Positions 51,669 through 60,562 of a stretch of 64,000 bases of DNA are shown here, in pieces; the first letter of the stretch is position 1, and every line of letters starts with the position of its first letter. Location: positions 62,001 to 126,000 of the forward strand of contig ONHK01000009.1 in assembly GCA_900317625.1 (NCBI GenBank), given 5' to 3'. The position numbers were made by a program, and so were the translations under genes. Below the pieces are notes generated by a model. That model was not told the DNA's origin and ran no database searches. It worked only from the letters and a program-made list of their open reading frames with translations. Source of the DNA: an uncultured Treponema sp. GTDB taxonomy: Bacteria > Spirochaetota > Spirochaetia > Treponematales > Treponemataceae.

Positions 51669-53613
51669 ATTTTTCCTCTTTTGAAATTGAAACCATTTTT
51701 CCTTTTGTGTAATGCTCGCCAAATTTTGGTAGAGCGGAAATCAACGCCTTTGTATATGGATGAGATGGATTTTTTACAATTTGTTCAGCGGAGCCAGTTT
51801 CAACAATATTGCCGTGATACATAACGCAAATTCTGTCACTTATCTGAGCCACAAGATTTATATCGTGGCTTATAAAAATAATAGAAAGTCCGCGTTCCTT
51901 TTTTAATTGAAGAAGAAGAGAAATTATCTGCGACTGAATCGTTACATCCAGCGCGGTAGTCGGCTCATCAGCAATCAAAAGCTCGCAATTCTGCGCAAGA
52001 GCCAGCGCAATTCCAATTCTCTGCAGCTGACCGCCTGAAAACTGGTGCGGAAAGGCCTTTAGCCGCCCGAATGAGTCCGGCAAACCGACATCCTTTAAAA
52101 GTTCCGCAGCCTTTTTATCAGATTCTTCCTTTGTAATATTTGGCTCAGAAACCCTGAATGTTTCAAAAAACACACTTCCAATGTTCTGAAGAGGATCAAA
52201 ACTTCGTCCAGGCTCCTGAAAAATCAGCGCAATTTTCTGTCCGCGGCAACTACGCAATTCTTTTTGGCTAAGACTTGTTAAATCAACACCTTTAAAATAA
52301 ATCTTTCCAGACATTTCAGCATTTTGTGGCAAAAGACCAGGAATCGCAGTTGTTGAAACCGATTTTCCAGAGCCAGATTCCCCTACAAGCCCCAAAATTT
52401 CACCTTTATTTATATAGAAAGAAACATTTTTTACAGCCTGAACCAGAACTTTTTTTGTTCCACGCAACATCCTAAACGAAACGGCAAGATTTTCAACAGA
52501 AAGCAGAGAATTCTTATTTTCGCCCGACAGATTTCCTGATTTTACAGAATTAGCAGATTTTCTTTTTTTGAATACAATATTATAAGGATCAAAAAAATCT
52601 CGCAATGCATCGCCAAAAAAATTAAAAGCAAGCGTAACAAGAAGAAGCATAAAAACCGGCCACAAAAGCCAAGGAAAATTCCGTAGATTAGAAAGCGTTG
52701 AAATATCACGGTTTATCAGGGAGCCCCAGCTAACCGCCGGATCGCTGATTCCAAGCCCAAGATACGAAAGAGTTGTCTCGCTCATTATAAATCCCGGAAC
52801 AGAAAGCGCCGTGCTCACAATCAAAAGACTTGAAATCTGCGGAATTATATGCCTAAAAATCACAACAAGACTTGGAATTCCTTCAAGCTGCGCATCCACA
52901 ACAAATTCCTCACGTTTTATGGAATGAACCATTCCTCGGATTGTGCGTGCGCTTCCAGGCCAGCCAACAAGAGCAAGAATCAACGTAATAACCATGTAGG
53001 ATGTGCCGGAATCCATCTTTGTATTCAAAAGTGAACGCAAAAAAAGAATAAAATAAAGCGAGGGAATCAGCATAAAAAATTCAGCGAAACGCATGATTGC
53101 CCAGTCGGTAACACTTCCAAAATACCCGGAAAAACCGCCAAGAACAATCGCAAGCAAAAGCGAGATTGCCGTTGCAACAAAACCTATTGTAAGAGAGATT
53201 CTGCTTCCATATACGATTCTGCTAAAAAGATCACGACCAAGATTGTCTGCACCAAAAAGATACACAGGATATTCAGAATCAGAGCCAAAAAGATGAATTT
53301 TACAAGGAATAACTCCTAAAATCTTATACGGTTCGCCTTTTACAAAAAATTTAAAGCCGTGGATACATTCCTCATCCTTTACCCGCACGTAATTCCATGT
53401 TGACTTGTTGATTGCACGGAACTCCCGGACTTTCAGACCTTTTTTTGTAAGCTGAAGATTTGCCGGATGAAAAGTATTGTTCTCATAAGTGCGGGAAGCG
53501 GAATAAGGCGCGAAAAATTCTGCAAAAACCATCACAAAATACACAAGCAAAAGCAAAATTACACTTGTAAATGCAAGAGGACGAGTTTTTAAATACCGCA
53601 GAAAATTTTTCAT
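51661..53613 (-). CDS. OppC-OppD fusion: permease plus ATPase
   Basis: This protein of about 650 residues joins two subunits. Residues 1 to about 345 form an OppC-type permease (FGADNLGRDLFSRIVYGSRISLTIG, and EEFVVDAQLEGIPSLVVIFRHIIPQISSLLIVS, the EAA loop). A linker (KKRKSANSVKSGNLSGENKN) leads to an OppD-type ATPase with Walker A GESGSGKS, signature FSGGQLQRIGIALAL, Walker B LLIADEPTTALDVT and the switch FISHDINLVAQ. The two domains are continuous in one frame. The ATG at 53613 follows a TTG at 53616. It starts 14 bp after the DtxR-family gene. Confidence 0.88.
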   Translation of the reverse strand: MKNFLRYLKTRPLAFTSVILLLLVYFVMVFAEFFAPYSASRTYENNTFHPANLQLTKKGLKVREFRAINKSTWNYVRVKDEECIHGFKFFVKGEPYKILGVIPCKIHLFGSDSEYPVYLFGADNLGRDLFSRIVYGSRISLTIGFVATAISLLLAIVLGGFSGYFGSVTDWAIMRFAEFFMLIPSLYFILFLRSLLNTKMDSGTSYMVITLILALVGWPGSARTIRGMVHSIKREEFVVDAQLEGIPSLVVIFRHIIPQISSLLIVSTALSVPGFIMSETTLSYLGLGISDPAVSWGSLINRDISTLSNLRNFPWLLWPVFMLLLVTLAFNFFGDALRDFFDPYNIVFKKRKSANSVKSGNLSGENKNSLLSVENLAVSFRMLRGTKKVLVQAVKNVSFYINKGEILGLVGESGSGKSVSTTAIPGLLPQNAEMSGKIYFKGVDLTSLSQKELRSCRGQKIALIFQEPGRSFDPLQNIGSVFFETFRVSEPNITKEESDKKAAELLKDVGLPDSFGRLKAFPHQFSGGQLQRIGIALALAQNCELLIADEPTTALDVTIQSQIISLLLQLKKERGLSIIFISHDINLVAQISDRICVMYHGNIVETGSAEQIVKNPSHPYTKALISALPKFGEHYTKGKMVSISKEEKFD

Positions 53614-53627
53614 CAAATTTGCTATTT

Positions 53628-53990
53628 CTAGTTGTTCTTCATCCAGTTTTTAATGCCGCGCACAACATCAGAATCAATAACGTGCTCGATGCGGCAAGCG
53701 TTCTGCTCAGCCTGCTCTTCTTCAAGACCAGTAATTTTCATCAGGAATTTTGTAAGAAGCTGATGCCTGTCATAAACATCCTGGGCTTTTGCCAAACCTT
53801 TCTCTGTAAAATTGATATGCTGGTTCTCATCAACAAAAATATAACCGTCTTCTTTTAAAATTCCCATCGCGCGGCTTACGCTAGGCTTTGAAACATTCAA
53901 CTTGTGGGCAACATCAACAGAATGACATTCATTTTTTTCCTGCCAAATCATCAAAATCGCTTCAAGGTAATCTTCACCAGATTCGTACAT
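53628..53990 (-). CDS. DtxR/MntR-family metal-dependent regulator
   Basis: This 120-residue repressor has an N-terminal winged helix (YLEAILMIWQEKNECHSVDVAHKLNVSKPSVSRAMGILKEDGYIFVDENQHINFTEKGLAKA) and a dimerisation domain (LLTKFLMKITGLEEEQAEQNACRIEHVIDSDVVRGI) with the acidic/His residues used by DtxR/MntR proteins to bind Fe or Mn. The start at ATG 53990 has AGGAG 8 nt upstream; a GTG three bases earlier is also in frame. It heads the opp cluster. Confidence 0.92.
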   Translation of the reverse strand: MYESGEDYLEAILMIWQEKNECHSVDVAHKLNVSKPSVSRAMGILKEDGYIFVDENQHINFTEKGLAKAQDVYDRHQLLTKFLMKITGLEEEQAEQNACRIEHVIDSDVVRGIKNWMKNN

Positions 53991-54056
53991 CACTATTGCT
54001 CCTATCAGTTTCCCTCACTTTCTAGTATAACACAAAATCGTGATGTACGATAGCGT

Positions 54057-55799
54057 TTAATCGTTAGCCATGACTTCCTTTGACAATTCCAAAATCATAT
54101 TATAGATTGGCTTTCCACCAGGAACCATAGGCAAAACCATCTCATCCTTGTCAACACGGGCATCGATAATTGCGGCTTTGCCAGATTTAAAGGCTTCATC
54201 AAAAACTTTTGCGAATTCCTTTGCATTCGTTGCTTTATATCCTTTGATTCCGTAAGCGTCTGCAAGTTTTACCCAGTCAGGTCCAAAATCCAAAGTTGTC
54301 TGGCTGAACCTTTTTCCATAGAAAAGACGCTGCCACATACGCACATTTCCAAGTGCATTGTTATTTTCAACAACAATTACAATAGGAAGATTATAATGTG
54401 CGATTGTTGCAAGCTCGTTGCAGTTCATGCGGAACGAACCATCACCGGCAATATGAACAACACGGCTTCCTGTTTTAGAAAGAGAAATTCCGATTGCCGC
54501 ACCAGTTCCATAACCCATTGTTCCAAGACCACCCGATGTTACAAAACGGCGTTTTTTTCCAAACGGATAAAACTGAGCCGTCCACATCTGATGCTGACCA
54601 ACTTCTGTAGTAATAAAACAGTCATCACCAACAACTTCGTGGATATGCTCGCAGATAAATTTAGGATTTATTGAATCTTTTGGATTTTTATCGTAACAAG
54701 AAGGATAAGTTTTCTTCCATTCATTAATCTGACTTAACCATTCCTTGTGTTCCTTTTTATTCACAAGAGGAATAAGTTTTGAAAGAACATCCTTTACATC
54801 ACCGACAACACTTGCGTCTGTATCAATATTTTTATTTATTTCCGCAGGGTCAATATCAATATGAAGGATTTTAGCACGTTCAGCAAACTTTGAAGGATCG
54901 CCATAAACGCGGTCAGAAAAACGCGCGCCAATCGCAATCACCAAATCAGCCTCTGTAATTCCCATATTGCTTGCATAAGTTCCGTGCATTCCAACCATCC
55001 ATGTGCAAAGCGGATGTTTCGAAGGGAACACATCGCGCCCCATCAAGGACTCGCTCACAGGAATAGAAGCCTTTTCTGCAAACTGCAAAAGCTCCTCTTC
55101 CGCACCAGAAATCTTTACACCGCCACCAGCATAAATTATCGGGCGTTCAGAAGCATTGATTATTTCCGCAGCCTTTTTTATATCATCCTCAACTGGAGTT
55201 GGAACAGTAACAGCACGCTTAAAACTAGAAGCATTCAACGCAGCCCGCGCAAGAGAATCAGGATCTTTTGAAGGTTCAAATTCATACTGAACATTCAACG
55301 CTGTAACATCCTTTAAAATATCAATAAGAACAGGACCAGGGCGACCAGATTTTGCAATAAGAAAAGCCTCGCGGATTGTCTGAGCCAAATCTTTTATATC
55401 TTTTACAAGGTAATTATGCTTTGTAATAGGCAAAGTTACACCAGTAATATCAATTTCCTGGAAAGAATCACGGCCAAGCAAAGCCTTTCCCACATTGCAG
55501 GTAATAGCAACAAGCGGGACAGAATCCATGTATGCAGTCGCAATTCCTGTAACAAGATTTGTTGCTCCAGGTCCAGAAGTTGCCATGCAGACACCAACTT
55601 TTCCTGTGGCACGCGCATATCCGTCCGCAGCGTGGCTAGCTCCCTGCTCGTGGGCAGTAAGAATATGTTTAATACGGTCAGAATTCTTGTAAAGCTCATC
55701 GTAAATATTAAGAATACAGCCTCCAGGATAACCGAAAACCGTATCTACGCCTTGCTCAATAAGACATTCAATAACAATCTGAGAACCGTTTATCAACAT
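54057..55799 (-). CDS. ilvB: Acetolactate synthase, large subunit
   Basis: This 580-residue ThDP enzyme has TVFGYPGGCILNIYDEL, the catalytic Glu region TAHEQGASHAADGYARATG, and the C-terminal ThDP motif IAGDGSFRMNCNELATIA..VVENN. It condenses pyruvate into acetolactate in the first step of branched-chain amino-acid synthesis. No small subunit gene (ilvN) is adjacent, although a CBS-ACT protein lies 84 bp upstream. The start is preceded by AAGG. Confidence 0.95.
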   Translation of the reverse strand: MLINGSQIVIECLIEQGVDTVFGYPGGCILNIYDELYKNSDRIKHILTAHEQGASHAADGYARATGKVGVCMATSGPGATNLVTGIATAYMDSVPLVAITCNVGKALLGRDSFQEIDITGVTLPITKHNYLVKDIKDLAQTIREAFLIAKSGRPGPVLIDILKDVTALNVQYEFEPSKDPDSLARAALNASSFKRAVTVPTPVEDDIKKAAEIINASERPIIYAGGGVKISGAEEELLQFAEKASIPVSESLMGRDVFPSKHPLCTWMVGMHGTYASNMGITEADLVIAIGARFSDRVYGDPSKFAERAKILHIDIDPAEINKNIDTDASVVGDVKDVLSKLIPLVNKKEHKEWLSQINEWKKTYPSCYDKNPKDSINPKFICEHIHEVVGDDCFITTEVGQHQMWTAQFYPFGKKRRFVTSGGLGTMGYGTGAAIGISLSKTGSRVVHIAGDGSFRMNCNELATIAHYNLPIVIVVENNNALGNVRMWQRLFYGKRFSQTTLDFGPDWVKLADAYGIKGYKATNAKEFAKVFDEAFKSGKAAIIDARVDKDEMVLPMVPGGKPIYNMILELSKEVMAND

Positions 55800-55808
55800 A
55801 ACATTTCC

Positions 55809-55840
55809 TTATTCTATTTTTAAAATATACTATAGAATAA
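55809..55840. promoter_or_regulatory. Inverted repeat just upstream of ilvB
   Basis: TTATTCTAT (55809-55817) and ATAGAATAA (55832-55840) are a perfect 9-bp inverted repeat that ends about 9 bp before the ilvB start. It may form an operator or an RNA hairpin near the ribosome-binding site. Confidence 0.45.
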
Positions 55841-55883
55841 CGTTTTTTTATGTTGTTTTCAATGCGTGGACAAAAATCGAATT

Positions 55884-56522
55884 TTATCTTATATCGTCGG
55901 CAACTATATTCAACCTTGCCAAAATTTCTTTCAGCTGAGCTTCTGTAATTCCTGCAACTTTTACAGTAAGACGGCGCTTTCCAGCTTCCTTAAGTTCACG
56001 CGTAACAAGCGAAACAAGATTTCCGTTCTCTTTTGCGATTTCATTTACAAGTTTTGCAAGCTGCCCCGGAGTATCATCCAAAGTAAGAATGAACCGAACA
56101 CCAGAATCCCTAGAACCGAACATATCAGTGAACAGCTGGAACAAATCGCTTTCTGTTATAATTCCAACAAGACAGTCGCCGCTCATTACAGGAACACAAC
56201 CAATTCCGTTGTCAACCATAAGTTTTGCGGCTTTTTCCACAACCTCTGATTCTGGAACAGAAACAACTTTCTTGGTCATAATCTTTTCAACCTTGATTTT
56301 TGAAAGAAGATAACCAATTTCAAACATATCAAGCGTTGTCGCTTCAGAAGGAGCAGCCTTTGCCAAATCTTTTTTTGTGATTATTCCCACAAGATTATTG
56401 TTTTTATCGATTACAGGAAGTTTCCCGATATTTTTTTTGGTCATCAAAGCCTTGGCTTCTGTGATTGAACTTTCAGGCGAGATTGTAACTGGATTTTTTG
56501 TCATTACATTTTTTACCAACAT
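55884..56522 (-). CDS. CBS-pair and ACT-domain protein (AcuB-like)
   Basis: This protein of about 212 residues has two CBS motifs (VKNVMTKNPVTISPESSITEAKALMTKKNIGKLPVID..., and VEKIMTKKVVSVPESEVVEKAAKLMVDNGIGCVPVM) followed by an ACT-like domain (RFILTLDDTPGQLAKLVNEIAKENGNLVSLVTRE). ACT domains sense amino acids and CBS pairs bind adenosyl ligands. The start at ATG 56522 has GGAG 6 nt upstream; a TTG 12 bp earlier is in frame. It sits between livF and ilvB. Confidence 0.9.
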   Translation of the reverse strand: MLVKNVMTKNPVTISPESSITEAKALMTKKNIGKLPVIDKNNNLVGIITKKDLAKAAPSEATTLDMFEIGYLLSKIKVEKIMTKKVVSVPESEVVEKAAKLMVDNGIGCVPVMSGDCLVGIITESDLFQLFTDMFGSRDSGVRFILTLDDTPGQLAKLVNEIAKENGNLVSLVTRELKEAGKRRLTVKVAGITEAQLKEILARLNIVADDIR

Positions 56523-56560
56523 AAGCAACTCCAAAGAAAAAGTGTTTAATTTTGAGTTTT

Positions 56561-56717
56561 TTTATTGATTGAGCATTAAACGCTCTCAGCGGATTTGTAA
56601 TTTGCTCCAGACGGTTGTGCTCGCGCTACGCTTGTAGCTATTCGGGTTGCTTTGCAACTTTAATTTTTCTTATCGCACAAAGTCTTCACAAATTACAAAT
56701 CCGCTTACGCTTTTATC
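56561..56717. repeat. 157-bp inverted-repeat element, copy A (after livF)
   Basis: The terminal arms are GCGGATTTGTAATTTG (56589-56604) and its perfect complement CAAATTACAAATCCGC (56689-56704). Internal hairpins are GCTAC/GTAGC near 56626-56639 and GTTGC/GCAAC at 56646-56658. It is a direct repeat of the element at 60368. Confidence 0.85.
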
Positions 56718-56790
56718 CCCCTGCCTTAAAAAACTCAAAATTCAAGCTAACTAATTATACCACGAAAATATAAAAGTAAATTAAAAAAGT

Positions 56791-57498
56791 TTAGCCGCCT
56801 AGGTATGCTTTCTTTACTGAGTCGTCGTTCAGGAGTTCTGTGGCTTTGCCGGACTTTATTATTTCTCCGGTTTCAAGAACGTATGCTCGGTCTGCAATTG
56901 AAAGGGCTTTGAACGCGTTCTGTTCAACAAGAAGAATTGTAGTTCCATCCGCATTGATTCGCTTGATGATTTCAAAAATCTCATCAACAAGAATCGGAGC
57001 AAGTCCCATTGAAGGTTCATCCAGCAGCAAAAGTTTCGGCTGGCTCATAAGAGCGCGTCCCATAGCAAGCATCTGCTGCTCACCGCCGGACAAAGTTCCT
57101 GCCGCCTGCTTAACGCGTTCCTTTAGCCGCGGAAAAAGCGTAAAAACATGTTCAACATCTTTTTCAATTCCAGCCTTATCCTTTCTAAGATATGCACCAA
57201 GCTGAAGATTTTCCAGAACTGAAAGATTTGCAAAAACCCGGCGACCTTCTGGAACTTGAATAAGATTTTTCGCGACGATTTTATCAGCGCTAAGATTTGT
57301 TATATCTTCACCGTTAAAAAGAATCGTTCCTTCCTGTTTTTTGATAATATTAGAAATTGAATGTAGCGTTGTGGTTTTTCCAGCACCGTTCGAGCCAATC
57401 AAAGTAATAATCTCACCTTGATTAACATCAAAACCGATTCCGTGCAAAGCCTTAATCGCACCGTAGTTTACACAAAGATTTTTTACTTCAAGCATCAT
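56791..57498 (-). CDS. livF: Branched-chain amino-acid ABC transporter ATPase LivF
   Basis: This 235-residue ATPase has Walker A GSNGAGKTT, signature LSGGEQQMLAMGRAL, Walker B LLLLDEPSMGLAP and switch LLVEQNAFKAL. The LivF subtype is shown by MMLEVKNLCVNYG...ALHGIGFDVNQGEI. It pairs with LivG as the two ATPases of the importer. Confidence 0.96.
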   Translation of the reverse strand: MMLEVKNLCVNYGAIKALHGIGFDVNQGEIITLIGSNGAGKTTTLHSISNIIKKQEGTILFNGEDITNLSADKIVAKNLIQVPEGRRVFANLSVLENLQLGAYLRKDKAGIEKDVEHVFTLFPRLKERVKQAAGTLSGGEQQMLAMGRALMSQPKLLLLDEPSMGLAPILVDEIFEIIKRINADGTTILLVEQNAFKALSIADRAYVLETGEIIKSGKATELLNDDSVKKAYLGG

Positions 57499-57522
57499 AG
57501 TCAGATTCTCCTAAAATTGGCG

Positions 57523-58311
57523 TTAATTGTTTCCAAGATAAGCCTTTACAACTTCTGAATTTGCCCGAATTTCATCTGGAGTTCCTGTCGCAATAATTCT
57601 TCCGTAGTTCAGAACCATGATTCTTTCACAAATTCCCATAACAAGTTTCATATCATGCTCAATCAAAAGGATTGTAAGTTTAAATTCCTTGCGGATAAAC
57701 GCAATCAGTTCCATAAGCTCCTTTGTTTCCTGCGGATTCATTCCCGCGGCAGGTTCATCCAGCAAAAGAAGCTTAGGATTTGAGGCAAGCGCGCGTACAA
57801 TCTCAAGTTTTCGCTGTTCGCCATACGGAAGATTTTTCGCCTTTTCATCAGCCTTTCCTGAAATCTTAAAAAGTTCCAGAAGGTTCATCGCTTTTTCAGA
57901 CATAACCTGCTCATCGCGGCGGAACTTAGGCGTTCTGAACAAAACATCAAAAGCCGAGACGCGGCGCTGATTGTGAAGCGCAATAAGAACATTGTCCTTT
58001 ACAGAAAGTTCTCCAAAAAGGCGGATATTCTGAAAAGTTCTTGCGATTCCAAGTTTATTCAGCTGGGCAGGTCCAAGTTTATTTATAACGTGAACCTTGT
58101 CATCTTTATCCCAAAAGCTAATCTGTCCGCTTGTAGGCGTATAAATTCCAGAAACCATATTGAACATTGTAGTTTTTCCGGCACCGTTAGGTCCGATAAG
58201 CCCCACAAGCTCACCTTCATACAAATCAAAAGAGGCATCACTTACAGCACAAAGACCGCCAAATACAATCTGAACATCAGAACATTGAAGAACCAGTTTT
58301 TTCTCAGCCAT
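57523..58311 (-). CDS. livG: Branched-chain amino-acid ABC transporter ATPase LivG
   Basis: This 262-residue ATPase has Walker A GPNGAGKTT, signature-like LPYGEQRKLEIVRAL and Walker B LLLLDEPAAGMNPQE with switch LLIEHDMKLVMGI, all typical of LivG. The start overlaps the livM stop by one base. Confidence 0.96.
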   Translation of the reverse strand: MAEKKLVLQCSDVQIVFGGLCAVSDASFDLYEGELVGLIGPNGAGKTTMFNMVSGIYTPTSGQISFWDKDDKVHVINKLGPAQLNKLGIARTFQNIRLFGELSVKDNVLIALHNQRRVSAFDVLFRTPKFRRDEQVMSEKAMNLLELFKISGKADEKAKNLPYGEQRKLEIVRALASNPKLLLLDEPAAGMNPQETKELMELIAFIRKEFKLTILLIEHDMKLVMGICERIMVLNYGRIIATGTPDEIRANSEVVKAYLGNN

Positions 58312-59327
58312 TATTTCACCTCTTTTTTAGCAAATTTCGCAGGAAGACTCAAAAAGAATTTCTTTAATCCACCAGATTTAATCCAGTCAAACGTGTTAAC
58401 AAAACTGAATTCCTTTGTACCAAGAAGTCCCTGAGGTCTGAAAAGCATAACAAAAATAAGAACAACCGGGTAAAAGAGCAGACGATAATTCTGAAGAAAA
58501 CGCAACGCTTCCTGAAGATAAGTCAAAACAAAGGCAGCAAGAACAGAACCCGTCATAGAACCCATTCCGCCAAGAACAACAAAGATAAGATAATCAATTG
58601 ACTTTGTAAATGCAGCCTGTTCCGGTTTTATAAAACCAACATACATAACGTAAAGCGCACCACCAATTCCGGCAACAAAACTTGCAAGAACAAAACCAGC
58701 CATTTTATAGTGAAAAACGTGTATTCCGCACGAATTTGCGGCAATCTCATCCTCACGCACAGCAAGAATAGCACGACCAAAAGTTGAACGGATGATATTC
58801 TGAACAAAAACAACAACAAGAACCAGAACACTTGCGACAACCAAAACTGCAATAGTCGGATTCAATGTTAAGATTGTAGGAAAAGATTTTCCGTTAGGTC
58901 CGCCAGTCCACTGCTTTAGATTAACAAGGACAACGCGGATAATCTCTCCAAATGCAAGGGTTACAATCGCAAGATAGTCCCCCTCAAGTTTCAAAGTCGG
59001 AAAACCAATCAAAAATCCAAAGAAAGCAGTTATAAGACCAGCGCAAATCACAGCCAGCGGAAGAGGAAGGTGCGCATTTGTATTCAGCAAGATTGTCGCA
59101 TAAGCACCCAAAGCCATAAACCCGGCCTGACCAAGACTAAGCTGCCCCGTAATTCCAGAAATAATATTAACGCTTATCGCCATAATCGCGTAAATTCCGG
59201 CAAGAGCAAAAACACCGGAAGAATAAGCATCCATAATGCCTGTTGAAGTAAGAAGCGTTGGAACGGCAATCACAACAAGGCTTACAACTGAAAGAATCAA
59301 TGTATTTCGTATAAATTTATTTTTCAT
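58311..59327 (-). CDS. livM: Branched-chain amino-acid ABC permease LivM
   Basis: This 338-residue membrane protein has about 9-10 helices. It shows GQLSLGQAGFMALGAYA, the EAA-like loop FGRAILAVREDEIAANSCGIHVFHYKMAGFVLASFVAGIGGALY, and GMGSMTGSVLAAFVL. LivM and LivH form the transmembrane pore. Confidence 0.95.
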   Translation of the reverse strand: MKNKFIRNTLILSVVSLVVIAVPTLLTSTGIMDAYSSGVFALAGIYAIMAISVNIISGITGQLSLGQAGFMALGAYATILLNTNAHLPLPLAVICAGLITAFFGFLIGFPTLKLEGDYLAIVTLAFGEIIRVVLVNLKQWTGGPNGKSFPTILTLNPTIAVLVVASVLVLVVVFVQNIIRSTFGRAILAVREDEIAANSCGIHVFHYKMAGFVLASFVAGIGGALYVMYVGFIKPEQAAFTKSIDYLIFVVLGGMGSMTGSVLAAFVLTYLQEALRFLQNYRLLFYPVVLIFVMLFRPQGLLGTKEFSFVNTFDWIKSGGLKKFFLSLPAKFAKKEVK

Positions 59328-59359
59328 TTTTACCTCATAAAATCTAAAACACTAGAAGA

Positions 59360-60259
59360 TTAAACCTTAACAGTTGTTTTTTTGCCGAACAGACCAGCCG
59401 GTTTTACAAGAAGAATCACAATCAAGATTATGTAAGAAATTGCGTCCGCATACTGACTGCTTAAATATCCCTTTGTTAAAGTTTCTGCAATTCCAAGAAT
59501 TATACCGCCAGCCATTGCACCAGGAATTGAGCCGATTCCACCAAGAACCGCGGCAACAAACGCCTTAAGTCCAGGAATATAGCCCATAACCGGATCAACC
59601 TGCGGATAAGCCGTTGCATAAAGAACTCCACCTGCACCAGCCAGAACAGAACCAACAACAAAAGTAATAGCAATAATTCTGTTAACATTTATTCCCATAA
59701 GGGCAGACGCCTTTAAATCGTAGGAAACAGCCTGCATAGCCTTTCCAGTTTTTGTCTTGTTTACAAGAAAATTAAGGAGAACCATAAGAACTGCACTGGA
59801 AATAATTACAATAAGCTGAAGGTTTGAAATAGAAAGAATTCCGAATGTAAAGTTCTTTGTTTCCATTGTAGGAAACTGACGCGGATCTGGACCAACAAAA
59901 GGAAGAACGCGCATAAGATTCTGAAGGATAAGCTCAACAGCAATTGCGGTAATCAAAGAATTAAGACGCGGAGATTCACGCAAAGGGCGGTATGCAAAAC
60001 GTTCAATTAATATTGATAAAAGACCGCAAAGAACCATAGCTGCGATAAATGCGCCAGCCATTCCAAATGCGCTAGCTCCAAGAGCCAAAAGAACAAAATA
60101 GCCAGCATACGCACCGACCATCATAACATCACCGTGGGCAAAATTTATAAGTTTTACAATACCATAAACCATGGTGTAGCCAAGCGCAATCAATGCGTAA
60201 ATGCTTCCAAGCGACAAACCATTTATAAGCTGTTGAACAAAAATAGAACCAGAATTCAC
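59360..60259 (-). CDS. livH: Branched-chain amino-acid ABC permease LivH
   Basis: This 299-residue membrane protein has the LivH N-terminus FVQQLINGLSLGSIYALIALGYTMVYGIVKLINFAHGDV, and GKAMQAVSYDLKASALMGINVNRIIAITFVVGSVLAGAGGVLYATAY. It is the first gene of livHMGF. No LivK binding protein is adjacent; its usual upstream site is occupied by a repeat, so the binding protein is expected elsewhere. Confidence 0.95.
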   Translation of the reverse strand: MNSGSIFVQQLINGLSLGSIYALIALGYTMVYGIVKLINFAHGDVMMVGAYAGYFVLLALGASAFGMAGAFIAAMVLCGLLSILIERFAYRPLRESPRLNSLITAIAVELILQNLMRVLPFVGPDPRQFPTMETKNFTFGILSISNLQLIVIISSAVLMVLLNFLVNKTKTGKAMQAVSYDLKASALMGINVNRIIAITFVVGSVLAGAGGVLYATAYPQVDPVMGYIPGLKAFVAAVLGGIGSIPGAMAGGIILGIAETLTKGYLSSQYADAISYIILIVILLVKPAGLFGKKTTVKV

Positions 60260-60367
60260 AAGTTCACCCCAAATATTTTAGACTTCATATAATTTTAGTT
60301 GTAATAGCCAAAAATGAAAAGGGGCAATAATGCCCAATAAGATTTTCTATGCAGATTTTTACATTTT

Positions 60368-60523
60368 TTTATTGATTGAGAACAAACGCTTACAGCGGAT
60401 TTGCAATTTGCTCCAGACGGTTGTGCTCGCGCTACGCTTGTATTTATCAGGGTGCTACGCACTTTAATTTGTTTTATCGCACAAAGTCTTCACAAATTAC
60501 AAATCCGCTTACGCTTTCATTCC
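60368..60523. repeat. 157-bp inverted-repeat element, copy B (before livH)
   Basis: This is the same element as copy A in the same orientation. Arms: GCGGATTTGCAATTTG (60395-60410) and CAAATTACAAATCCGC (60493-60508), one mismatch. The middle hairpin has GTGC/GCAC (60452-60462) where copy A has GTTGC/GCAAC, so pairing is kept while bases change. The rest of the 60.26-60.56 kb gap holds GGGCA-TTAT-TGCCC near 60318-60345 and the livH leader; no other gene is seen. Confidence 0.85.
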
Positions 60524-60562
60524 TCTTCTTAAGAACAAATATTCAAAGAAGAGGAGATTTTT

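Noticed and set aside
51669-51722. Longer start of oppF at ATG 51722
   Set aside because: It would overlap the oppCD gene by 62 bp and add an unconserved tail. The TTG at 51668 has AGAGG in the right place and gives an 8-bp overlap.
56561-60523. CRISPR array from the repeat copies
   Set aside because: The two copies are 3.8 kb apart with genes between them, and no short regularly spaced repeats or spacers exist.
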